Below are positions 7,500 through 14,396 of a stretch of 36,403 nucleotides of DNA, piece by piece. Made by a program: the position numbers and the translations under genes. Source of the stretch: Treponema sp. (GTDB lineage Bacteria; Spirochaetota; Spirochaetia; Treponematales; Treponemataceae); contig JAILNY010000164.1 in NCBI GenBank assembly GCA_024691105.1, positions 1 through 36,403 of the forward strand. Direction: 5' to 3'. The notes beneath the pieces are model-generated. The model worked only from the letters and a program-made list of their open reading frames with translations. It searched no databases and was not told the origin of the DNA. How positions within the stretch are numbered: position 1 is the first letter of the stretch; every line of letters begins with the position of its first letter.

Positions 7500-8120
7500 A
7501 TGGAAGCTGAAGTTTTCTGGAAGAAAGTAAAGCAGATTCTCACGGGGCTTGATAAAAATCAGGAATGGCTCTGTGAGCAGGCAAAAATTCCTCTTTCCAC
7601 TTTGCGGAATAAAATCTGCATCAGCCGTATGCCGACTTTTGATGAAGTTGTAAAAATCCTCAAAGTGTTCAAAATGACGCTTGAAGAATTCACTGCATAC
7701 CCGGACACTCCTCAAAAGGATGTAATTAATATTCCGGTTTACGAGCAGGCTTTTTCTGCCGGTCGCGGCCAGGAACTGCCCGATGCAGTCGAAGTAATTG
7801 ACTATGTTGCTCTCCCGAATGAGCTTAAAAAATACAGCGATAAAGTCTGCGCTTCTTATGTCCGGGGCGACTCAATGGAGCCGACGCTTTTTGACAATGA
7901 CATAATCGTTTACGACACCTTTGGCTACGATGGCACCGATGGAATTTATGCAATCAACTACCGCGGCTGTGCGTTTGTAAAACGTCTTCAGCGTGCCAGA
8001 GACTACGTACGCATCATTTCTGACAACACAAAATACAGCGAGATGACTGAGAGCGGCGAGAGTGAAGACTTTCGCGTCATCGGCAAAGTCCGCTACGTAA
8101 CGCACAAGGTCCAGGGGTAG
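7500..8120 (+). CDS. LexA/CI-like repressor: N-terminal HTH plus S24 autoprotease
   Basis: This 206-residue protein has an N-terminal XRE-type helix-turn-helix (about residues 5-65; WLCEQAKIPLSTLRNKI is the recognition region) and a C-terminal S24 peptidase domain. The autoprotease elements look intact: an Ala87-Gly88 bond in FSAGRG, Ser125 in RGDSM and Lys161 in AFVKRL, spaced much as in LexA and phage CI. Proteins of this type repress target genes until activated RecA triggers self-cleavage. It is divergent from umuD'C with about 90 bp between the genes, so it is the obvious candidate regulator. It could instead be a phage-derived repressor. A GTG at 7485 is less likely because it overlaps the -10. 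Confidence 0.88.
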   Translation: MEAEVFWKKVKQILTGLDKNQEWLCEQAKIPLSTLRNKICISRMPTFDEVVKILKVFKMTLEEFTAYPDTPQKDVINIPVYEQAFSAGRGQELPDAVEVIDYVALPNELKKYSDKVCASYVRGDSMEPTLFDNDIIVYDTFGYDGTDGIYAINYRGCAFVKRLQRARDYVRIISDNTKYSEMTESGESEDFRVIGKVRYVTHKVQG

Positions 8121-8183
8121 GAGTGCAATAAAAGTGTTACAAAGTATAAAAAAAACTAAGACAACAAAAGGACAGCCTCAGAA

Positions 8184-8588
8184 TTGAAAAAAATCACAGT
8201 AAGCGGAGCAATCATTCTTCGTACAAATCCAGAAACAAATAAAAAAGAAATATTTGCAACTCAGCGCGGTTATGGAGACTATAAAGATGGTTGGGAAATT
8301 CCTGGCGGAAAGCTTGAACCTGGCGAAACTCCACAGCAGTGTATTGAACGAGAAATCCGTGAGGAACTTGCAACCGAAGTAAAAGCAGAAAAGATTCTTG
8401 GCGTCGTTGATTATGATTATCCAAACTTTCATCTGACTATGCATTGTATTCTGTGTTCTATCGTTTCAGGGGATTTAAAACTTCTTGAGCACGAAGCGGC
8501 CCGGTGGCTTACAAAGGAAACGCTTCGTTCTGTAGACTGGCTTCCTGCGGATCAGTTAATTCTGAATAAAATCGAAGAGATTTTATAA
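8184..8588 (+). CDS. Nudix hydrolase, MutT-like
   Basis: This 134-residue protein hydrolyses a nucleoside diphosphate-X compound; the GWEIPGGKLEPGE context is typical of MutT-like enzymes that clear oxidised nucleotides, though the substrate is inferred. The Nudix box runs GKLEPGE, seven residues, REIREEL, with Ala in place of the usual Gly after EEL. The start is TTG at 8184; AAAGGA at 8167-8172 lies 11 nt upstream and no in-frame ATG would keep the first strand. It follows the repressor gene by 63 bp and sits among stress genes. Confidence 0.88.
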   Translation: MKKITVSGAIILRTNPETNKKEIFATQRGYGDYKDGWEIPGGKLEPGETPQQCIEREIREELATEVKAEKILGVVDYDYPNFHLTMHCILCSIVSGDLKLLEHEAARWLTKETLRSVDWLPADQLILNKIEEIL

Positions 8589-8615
8589 AAGTCTCGGCAT
8601 TTGCCCATATTTATT

Positions 8616-8726
8616 TTACAAGGTCTTTATAGCAATCAGTTTTACAATTTCTGCATTAAAGATTATTCCGCCTTTTGGAGTTGCACTGGTAACTGCATCA
8701 AGCCGCGGATTAGTAGATTTTGCCAT
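8616..8726 (-). pseudogene. Small ORF or gene remnant resembling the end of an FMN-binding domain
   Basis: A 36-residue reading frame starts with MAKSTNPRLDAVTSATPKGG and ends in TTG-TAA. The DAVTSAT motif followed by a Gly-rich turn and an amphipathic segment resembles the C-terminal signature of FMN_bind domains (D-[AGT]-[VI]-[ST]-x-AT), where the Thr carries FMN in NqrC/RnfG-type proteins. Full domains are several times longer, so this is most likely a decayed 3' fragment, possibly with a frameshift upstream. Its proximity to a flavodoxin gene is suggestive. A real small protein cannot be excluded. Confidence 0.35.
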
Positions 8727-8851
8727 TCCTTGTCTTTGTAATAATTAAAACAGCTGAAGCAAGAAATTAAATTAATGTTGAATAAAATCAGTGAAAAGTC
8801 GAATGTTATGAAAGGCGATATCCAGAATTGTAAAAGGTCACATTATTAATG

Positions 8852-8886
8852 CACACTTTTGGGGACGTTGTGACCCCAAAAGTGTG
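8852..8886. repeat. 13-bp perfect inverted repeat downstream of the peroxidase gene
   Basis: CACACTTTTGGGG (8852-8864) and its exact complement CCCCAAAAGTGTG (8874-8886) flank a 9-nt loop. It ends 5 bp from the peroxidase stop codon. It may act as a terminator, but the flank on the minus-strand exit side has no T run. A mobile palindromic repeat is an alternative. The rest of 8589-8851, apart from the small ORF, shows nothing I recognise. Confidence 0.6.
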
Positions 8887-8891
8887 GTAAA

Positions 8892-9431
8892 CTAGAGTAA
8901 GGCTTTAATACATTCTTCAACCCTTGCCATATCTGCAGTTGGTTCAAAGCGGGCAACTACATTTCCACTACGGTCAATAATGAATTTCGTGAAGTTCCAT
9001 TTGATGTCTGGCTTTTTTGACCAGTCAGGATCTGCGGCATTGAACATATTTTCAAGCACGCTCTTTAATTCGTGGTCATCAAAACCTTCAAAGCCCTTCT
9101 GTGATTTAAGATATGCATAAAGCGGAAGTTCATTTGCACCATTTACATCAGATTTTTTCATCTGAGGAAATGTTGTGTTATAGTGCATCGTGCAAAACTC
9201 GTGAATCTCTTGATCTGAACCTGGTGCCTGCCCACCAAACTGATTACATGGAATATCGAGAATCTCAAGTCCTTTTCCGTGATAATCCTTATAGAGCTTT
9301 TCGATTGGTGCATATTGTGGAGTAAAGCCGCAGCCTGTTGCTGTGTTTACAATTAAAATTACCTTTCCTTTGAGTTGAGAAAGCTTTAATGTTTCACCTT
9401 TGCCGGTTGTTACTTCGTAATCATAAATCAT
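8892..9431 (-). CDS. Glutathione peroxidase family thiol peroxidase (Cys type)
   Basis: This 179-residue protein reduces hydrogen peroxide or lipid peroxides. The peroxidatic Cys34 lies in NTATGCGFTPQY, with the Gln in PCNQFGGQ and the Trp-Asn pair in KWNFTKF completing the active site. A second Cys in EIHEFCTMHY, at about residue 83, fits a resolving Cys, so thioredoxin is the more likely reductant than glutathione, as in many bacterial members. It has no signal peptide. AAGGAG 8 nt before the ATG gives a strong ribosome site. The flavodoxin gene lies upstream on the same strand, separated by 95 bp. Confidence 0.94.
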   Translation of the reverse strand: MIYDYEVTTGKGETLKLSQLKGKVILIVNTATGCGFTPQYAPIEKLYKDYHGKGLEILDIPCNQFGGQAPGSDQEIHEFCTMHYNTTFPQMKKSDVNGANELPLYAYLKSQKGFEGFDDHELKSVLENMFNAADPDWSKKPDIKWNFTKFIIDRSGNVVARFEPTADMARVEECIKALL

Positions 9432-9475
9432 AATAATTCTCCTTGTGTAAGCCCGCCGCTCAGAGCAGACGGTGT

Positions 9476-9481
9476 TCTATA
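9476..9481 (-). promoter_or_regulatory. Extended -10 of the peroxidase gene
   Basis: On the minus strand TGT precedes TATAGA, giving an extended -10 about 45 nt before the peroxidase ATG. The peroxidase may thus have its own promoter besides reading through from the flavodoxin gene. Confidence 0.4.
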
Positions 9482-9526
9482 ACAAAGCGTTAAAAAAATT
9501 GCAGGGTTGCACCTTTTAGCTTTACC

Positions 9527-9934
9527 TTATTTATAGTTTCGAACAAATTCTACTGCAGCGTTGATATCATTTTCATTTGGTCTGCCCTTATGAAGTCCTT
9601 TAAACTCGCCTTTACAGTGGAATTCTTTTTCATCCATAGGAATGCCAATCTTATCAGCTTCGGCCTTAACTTTTTTGTAAGTAGAATTGAGAAGGGCTGC
9701 TGAGCCAAAGTTTACGATTTTCCCAACCTTGTCTTTAGAAAGTGATGCGACAAAATTACGAACCTCTGGATCAATGTTAAAGGCATAATATGAATTTCCG
9801 AGGAAAAGAATATCAACCTTTTCTGTTATCGGCTCAGAGATAGGCAATGCCTCAACTCCAAGTTCCTTTGCAATTGCATCTGCAAGTCGCTTTGTGTTAC
9901 CAGTTTTGGTATAGTATCTTACAGCAAATGTCAT
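9527..9934 (-). CDS. Flavodoxin family protein
   Basis: This 135-residue single-domain flavodoxin-like protein should bind FMN and carry electrons in the cytosol. The phosphate-binding loop is YYTKTGNTKRLADAIAKEL at the N-terminus. GNSYYAFNIDPEVRNFVASL supplies the first isoalloxazine loop, and VGKIVNFGSAALLNSTYK the next strand and loop. GGAGG at 9940-9944 is a strong ribosome site. The promoter region holds two 12-bp palindromes, suggesting regulated expression. The peroxidase gene follows on the same strand, consistent with an oxidative-stress or iron-limitation role. Confidence 0.88.
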   Translation of the reverse strand: MTFAVRYYTKTGNTKRLADAIAKELGVEALPISEPITEKVDILFLGNSYYAFNIDPEVRNFVASLSKDKVGKIVNFGSAALLNSTYKKVKAEADKIGIPMDEKEFHCKGEFKGLHKGRPNENDINAAVEFVRNYK

Positions 9935-9957
9935 GATAGCCTCCGTTTTGTATAAAA

Positions 9958-10010
9958 ATTGTATACAATGAAATCGTATAAAATATAAAGTTATTTTATA
10001 AAATTGTCAA
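9958..10010 (-). promoter_or_regulatory. Flavodoxin promoter with two palindromic candidate operators
   Basis: On the minus strand TTGACA (10005-10010), a 17-nt spacer and TATATT (9982-9987) form a strong promoter. The spacer contains the perfect palindrome ATTTTATAAAAT (9993-10004). A second perfect palindrome, ATTGTATACAAT (9958-9969), lies just after the expected start of transcription. Both are well placed for repressor binding. Confidence 0.65.
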
Positions 10011-10141
10011 CAGTAACTAACAAGAATTAAAATAACATAATTCTATGTTGCTATAGGCCTTTTTGTAGTATTATAAAAATGACACAAGGTACGTTAATCT
10101 TACTAATTTCGTATCAGAACATAAAACAGGGAAAAGATTCT

Positions 10142-11077
10142 ATGAAAGAATTGCAGATTGCTATAAAAGCTCATTACCATCTTCCAGGGCTTTTTGAGTT
10201 TTACGAATTATACAAAGTCTTTCTTCCTTTATTCCGAGAACATCGTGACTGGTTTTATCCTTGGTGTGATATAGGTTCGATTTATGGTTCTCCGTCTGAT
10301 TGTCTCTGGGGTGGTGGTCGGGCCGGTTTTGGAGATGCCGATGGGGATGATGTAATCAGACTTGTGAATGGGGAAGGAATTTCTGCAAGACTTACGTTCA
10401 GCAATTCACTTTTGCACAAAGAGCATCTTAATGATAAAAAGTGTAATAAACTTTGCAAGCTTTTCGAAAATTTCGCATTCAGAAACAACGCGTCGACAAA
10501 ACTTAAAAACGGCGTGATAGTTCACTCTGACCTGCTAAAAGATTATCTTAAACAAAAGTATCCGAAACTCTATATTGTTTCATCTACAACAAAAGTGCTC
10601 ACAAGTTTTGATGATTTTATTTTTGAGCTAAACAGACCTGAATTTGATTTTGTTGTTCCGGATTTCAGACTGAATAAATCTTTTGACAAACTGAACTCTC
10701 TTTTTCAAACGCAAAAAGATAAGGTTGAATTTTTATGCAATGAATGCTGCGACATTGGTTGTACTGCGCGAAAGATATGCTACGAGAATGTAAGTGCAAA
10801 AAATCTTGGACTTCCTGTAAAAGATCATGTATGCACAGCTCCTGGAGGAAACGACGGATACCGTTTTTCTCTTGCAATGAAAAATCCTGCCTTTATCGGA
10901 ATCGAAGACATTTTAAAAACTTATCTTCCAATGGGTTTTACAAATTTTAAGATTGAAGGTCGGGGACTTGGAAGTGCCGTCGTTTTTGAATTCCTCCTTT
11001 ATTACATGACAAAGCCTCAGTATCAGCTTAATGTGCGGGAAGCGATTTATCTTGATTCCATGCTGGATTTATTTTAA
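10142..11077 (+). CDS. Uncharacterised cysteine-rich protein, possibly related to U32-type TIM barrels
   Basis: I do not recognise a characterised family for this 311-residue cytosolic protein, though similar hypothetical proteins occur in gut bacteria. ATG 10142 is preferred over ATG 10079 because CAGGGA precedes it at 10127-10132 and the conserved-looking N-terminus begins there. Notable parts are YGSPSDCLWGGGRAGFGD (about residues 48-65), LTFSNSLLHKEHLNDKKCN, IVSSTTK and VVPDFRLNKSFDKL. A cluster of five Cys follows in FLCNECCDIGCTARKIC, with another Cys in HVCTAPGG. The alternating strands and the Cys cluster recall peptidase-U32-like barrels, which can hold iron-sulphur centres; this is a weak resemblance. 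It is a single gene on its strand. Confidence 0.6.
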   Translation: MKELQIAIKAHYHLPGLFEFYELYKVFLPLFREHRDWFYPWCDIGSIYGSPSDCLWGGGRAGFGDADGDDVIRLVNGEGISARLTFSNSLLHKEHLNDKKCNKLCKLFENFAFRNNASTKLKNGVIVHSDLLKDYLKQKYPKLYIVSSTTKVLTSFDDFIFELNRPEFDFVVPDFRLNKSFDKLNSLFQTQKDKVEFLCNECCDIGCTARKICYENVSAKNLGLPVKDHVCTAPGGNDGYRFSLAMKNPAFIGIEDILKTYLPMGFTNFKIEGRGLGSAVVFEFLLYYMTKPQYQLNVREAIYLDSMLDLF

Positions 11078-11131
11078 AAAGCATTAATTTAATTTTGCAA
11101 GAAAAAATGTAACTTTTTAAAAAAAATGTGG

Positions 11132-11137
11132 TATTCT
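11132..11137 (+). promoter_or_regulatory. Extended -10 of the exporter operon
   Basis: TGG precedes TATTCT, giving an extended -10 that ends 7 nt before ATG 11145. The TGTGGTATTCTA string recurs before the gene at 27188. The mRNA is probably leaderless. Confidence 0.55.
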
Positions 11138-11144
11138 AATTATA

Positions 11145-12644
11145 ATGAAAAAACTTGTACTCATAATAAGTATAGTTCTGCTGAATTTTACTCAGGCCGC
11201 TTTTTGTCAGACTGAATCACAGTCTGATTCAGAAAAATCTACATATGGCTACGAGCAGCTGCTTTGTGACTATCTTGCGCATGACCTTGAACTTCAAAAG
11301 CTTACGATAGAAGTAGAAAAAGCAGCACTTGCATTTAAGAAAACAAAAATTGAACAGGGAATCGATGTAACGCTTTCTTCCGGAACGATGACTTTTTACA
11401 GCGGTTCTGCCGGAACAAATATCAGCGTAAAACCTTCTGCAAAAATTTCAGTTCCTTCTGCAAAAAATCTTTCTGTTACAGCGTCGACAGATTACCAGCA
11501 TAAAACTTCAACAAAAACAAACGAATTAAAAGATACAAAACTTGCCCTTTCGCTTGATTTAATTTCTTCAACAGAAGCGCAGTCAAAGATTAAAGTTATA
11601 AAAAGTGAGCGCGAATATTTAGAAGCTAAACGAAAACTTCAAAGCGCAGCTCTCAGCGCGGAAAAAAGTTTTTATCAGGAACTAAAGAACTTGTTAAATT
11701 CAATCAATACAATTTTTACAAATCTTCACGATGTTTATACGGATACAATTAATTTTGAAAAACTAAAGGCTCAGGGATACTCTTCTGCTTCTTCAACTTA
11801 CAGACTTGCAGAAATGAAGGTTTCTTCAGGCCGTCATACAATTGACAGCGCGGTTCATAAATTACGCCATGACTTTGTTGTGTTTTACAAAAAATGTGGA
11901 ATTACAGTTTCTATGGAAGGTGAACGCGAGTTCTTAAAATTTATTCCATCAGATATTCCTGATGTTGACGGGGTAAAATTTTCTTCTTACGATAAAGAAA
12001 AATTTTCAGAAATTGAAAAAGCAAACTGGACTTATACAATAAATTCTATGGAACGCAAAGCTGATAAAAATTTTTCGTTTGGAGTAAACGGCGGATACAC
12101 TTTTGCAAACTCTACGACAAAATCTGATACGGTTAATGCCGGAATCGATACTTCCTGGAACGGTCTGGGTCTTAATCTTGGAGTCAGTGTCCCGGTTGGA
12201 AAAAAAGATTTTACTCCTGCGTTTACAGTCGGTGCAAGCGTAAACTTAAATTCGTTCCTGACAAATTCAATTAAAACACAAACCTATAAATTAACAGAAA
12301 AACAGGAACTGCTTGATATTGATACTGCAAACGAAAATTACGAGACAAGTGTAATTGACTTTGACCAGCAGCTTGAAAATCTAGAATGGGAAAAGACAAC
12401 GCTTGAAGAAAATTTTTTGCTGTATCAGAGAAACGAAGTGGATTTAAAAAAATATTACGACATGGGAATTGTTACTCAAAGCGAATATCTTTCGGCGCGT
12501 AATAACAGACTGCTGTATCAGGTAAAAAAAATAATTAATGAAATTGATATGATTTTGTATAATAATAATGTTCAAAGTAAATTTGTAGACCTTGATTTGG
12601 ACAGTGATAATACTGCGGAGGAACAGAATGACAAAGAAGCTTAA
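11145..12644 (+). CDS. TolC-like outer-membrane efflux protein
   Basis: This 499-residue exported protein is the likely outer-membrane channel of the exporter encoded by this operon. A signal peptide covers about residues 1-21. Long helical, coiled-coil-like stretches (about 60-75, 160-250 and 390-480) alternate with Ser/Thr-rich beta-prone segments (about 90-135 and 310-370), the TolC pattern of two repeats. The second helical repeat includes LDIDTANENYETSVIDFDQQ and the closing YDMGIVTQSEYLSARN. Sequence identity to E. coli TolC is clearly low, so the call rests on architecture and on the adaptor, ATPase and permease genes that follow. It overlaps the adaptor gene by 17 bp. Confidence 0.8.
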   Translation: MKKLVLIISIVLLNFTQAAFCQTESQSDSEKSTYGYEQLLCDYLAHDLELQKLTIEVEKAALAFKKTKIEQGIDVTLSSGTMTFYSGSAGTNISVKPSAKISVPSAKNLSVTASTDYQHKTSTKTNELKDTKLALSLDLISSTEAQSKIKVIKSEREYLEAKRKLQSAALSAEKSFYQELKNLLNSINTIFTNLHDVYTDTINFEKLKAQGYSSASSTYRLAEMKVSSGRHTIDSAVHKLRHDFVVFYKKCGITVSMEGEREFLKFIPSDIPDVDGVKFSSYDKEKFSEIEKANWTYTINSMERKADKNFSFGVNGGYTFANSTTKSDTVNAGIDTSWNGLGLNLGVSVPVGKKDFTPAFTVGASVNLNSFLTNSIKTQTYKLTEKQELLDIDTANENYETSVIDFDQQLENLEWEKTTLEENFLLYQRNEVDLKKYYDMGIVTQSEYLSARNNRLLYQVKKIINEIDMILYNNNVQSKFVDLDLDSDNTAEEQNDKEA

Positions 12645-13644
12645 GATTTCTTTGATTACTGCGGGAAGTGTAATTGCTATTGCAGGAATTTTATTTGCAC
12701 TCAGGGCAATTATTATAAAAGTAAATCAAAAGCCTGTTTACTATACTGTAAAAAAAGAAACTTATGAAAACGTAATAGAAATTTCTGGTACTGTCGAAGC
12801 AGCTCAAGAGCAGACTCTGCAGGCTTTGAGTGACGGAACAGTTCTTGCAGTTTATGTAAAAGAAGGCGACAAAGTAAAAAAAGGTGATGTAATAATTCAG
12901 CTTGACGATACGACTCAAGTTTATAATCTTGAAAAACATGATTACAATATGGCCGCTACCCGCATTACAGGAAGCGCTCGAGAAATAAAACTTATGCAGA
13001 CAGAGCGTCGCTCTCTTTTGCAGAAGGTAGCAGAGCGAAAAGTTTCTGCAACCTTTGATGGAGTGATCGCGGCACTCGATGTTTCTGTTGGTGACTCGCT
13101 CGAAGCAAAGGACTCTGTCGGAACTCTTGTAAACATCGATTATCTTTTGGCAGAAGTCGAAGTTGCAGAAACCGATGTAAGTAAATTAAAGATAGGTCAG
13201 CAGGTTGAATTTTCTTTCAGCGCTTACAAAGATAAAACAGTTTATGGAACTGTAATCGGCTGGCCTGCAATCGGTGAAATTACAAGTCGTGGTGCAACAG
13301 TTGTAAAAGTAAAAATTAAGATAGAAGAGTTTCCGCCGGAGATTTTGCCAAATTATTCTTTTACCGGAAAAATTAAAATTTCAGAACCCGAAGAATATCT
13401 TTTAGTTGAACGTTACGCTGTCGGTTATGAAAATAAAAAGCCTTATGTTGTTACTAATAAATCAAGCGAAAAGAAATTTGTAAAAGCCGTTCCTTACGGT
13501 AATACAATGGTAAAAATAATTGAAGGCGATGTTAAAGAAGGTGATGTCCTTTTACAGCAGACTCAGCCAAAGATGTCGGGTTATGCAAGGAATAGAGGAG
13601 GAATGGCGCCGGGCGGCTTTGGTGGTGTTCCGCCACGGATGTAA
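12628..13644 (+). CDS. Periplasmic adaptor (MacA/HlyD family) with a short hairpin
   Basis: This 338-residue adaptor links the inner-membrane ABC transporter to the TolC-like channel. One membrane segment lies near residues 7-28. The two halves of the lipoyl domain are at VLAVYVKEGDKVKKGDVIIQLD and VSATFDGVIAALDVSVGD. Only about 42 residues separate them, too few for the long coiled-coil hairpin of E. coli MacA. A beta-barrel region (LAEVEVAETDVSKLKIGQ) and a membrane-proximal domain follow, then a Gly/Met/Pro-rich tail. ATG 12628 is chosen because GGAGG lies about 7 nt upstream and the membrane segment follows directly; the open frame extends further upstream inside the TolC gene. Confidence 0.85.
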   Translation: MTKKLKISLITAGSVIAIAGILFALRAIIIKVNQKPVYYTVKKETYENVIEISGTVEAAQEQTLQALSDGTVLAVYVKEGDKVKKGDVIIQLDDTTQVYNLEKHDYNMAATRITGSAREIKLMQTERRSLLQKVAERKVSATFDGVIAALDVSVGDSLEAKDSVGTLVNIDYLLAEVEVAETDVSKLKIGQQVEFSFSAYKDKTVYGTVIGWPAIGEITSRGATVVKVKIKIEEFPPEILPNYSFTGKIKISEPEEYLLVERYAVGYENKKPYVVTNKSSEKKFVKAVPYGNTMVKIIEGDVKEGDVLLQQTQPKMSGYARNRGGMAPGGFGGVPPRM

Positions 13645-13661
13645 AACGCACAACGCATTAA

Positions 13662-13700
13662 AATGAGCGCGTGCACAGTACATTCAAATACCCGCTCATT
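13662..13700. repeat. Inverted repeat between adaptor and ATPase genes
   Basis: AATGAGCG (13662-13669) pairs with CGCTCATT (13693-13700) over a 23-nt loop, ending just before the AGGA ribosome site of the ATPase gene. It may tune processing or translation within the operon; there is no T run. Confidence 0.35.
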
Positions 13701-13712
13701 CAGGAATGAAAT

Positions 13713-14396
13713 ATGAAAAAGACAAACCGCGATGTTGTAGTCGAGCTTGAAAAAGTTAAAAAAATCTACTCAATGGGCGATGCCGAAGTCCAGGCCCTGC
13801 GCGGCGTAAGCTTTAAAGTTGAGCAGGGAGAGTTTATTTCTATAATGGGACCTTCTGGTTCCGGAAAGTCTACCTGCATGAACATGATCGGCTGCCTTGA
13901 CCGCCCGACAAGCGGCACCGTTAAAATCGATGGCCGCGAAACCGCATTAATGAACGAAAAAGAACTTGCAGTCTTACGTAATAAAACGATTGGCTTTGTA
14001 TTCCAGCAGTATCATTTAATACCGTCAATGAACGTAATCGAAAACGTGATGCTTCCATTAAAATACAAACGCGTGCCGCGTGAGTCTCGCTACGATATTG
14101 CAAAAGAAGCACTTAAAAAAGTAGGACTTGAAAACCGCGAGACTCACCGTCCTTCGGAATTGTCGGGCGGTCAAAAGCAGCGGGTCGCAATTGCGCGCGC
14201 AATCATTGCAGAACCAAAAATCATTCTTGCAGACGAGCCGACCGGCGCTCTTGATACAAAAACCGGAATCCAGGTAATGGATTTATTCCGCGAGATAAAT
14301 AAATCCGGAACGACGATAATAATCGTAACTCATGATCCGCGCATCGGTGACAGTACTGAACGCTGTATAAAAATTCTGGACGGTAAATTATGTTAG
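13713..14396 (+). CDS. ABC transporter ATP-binding protein (MacB/LolD/YknY family)
   Basis: This 227-residue ATPase powers the exporter from the cytosolic face. It has the Walker A motif GPSGSGKST, Q-loop GFVFQQYHLIP, signature LSGGQKQR, Walker B ILADEPTGAL and the H-loop His in IIIVTHD. The FVFQQYHLIPSMNVIENVMLPL segment is typical of the MacB/LolD group. Its 3' end overlaps the permease gene by 7 bp, indicating translational coupling. Confidence 0.95.
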   Translation: MKKTNRDVVVELEKVKKIYSMGDAEVQALRGVSFKVEQGEFISIMGPSGSGKSTCMNMIGCLDRPTSGTVKIDGRETALMNEKELAVLRNKTIGFVFQQYHLIPSMNVIENVMLPLKYKRVPRESRYDIAKEALKKVGLENRETHRPSELSGGQKQRVAIARAIIAEPKIILADEPTGALDTKTGIQVMDLFREINKSGTTIIIVTHDPRIGDSTERCIKILDGKLC

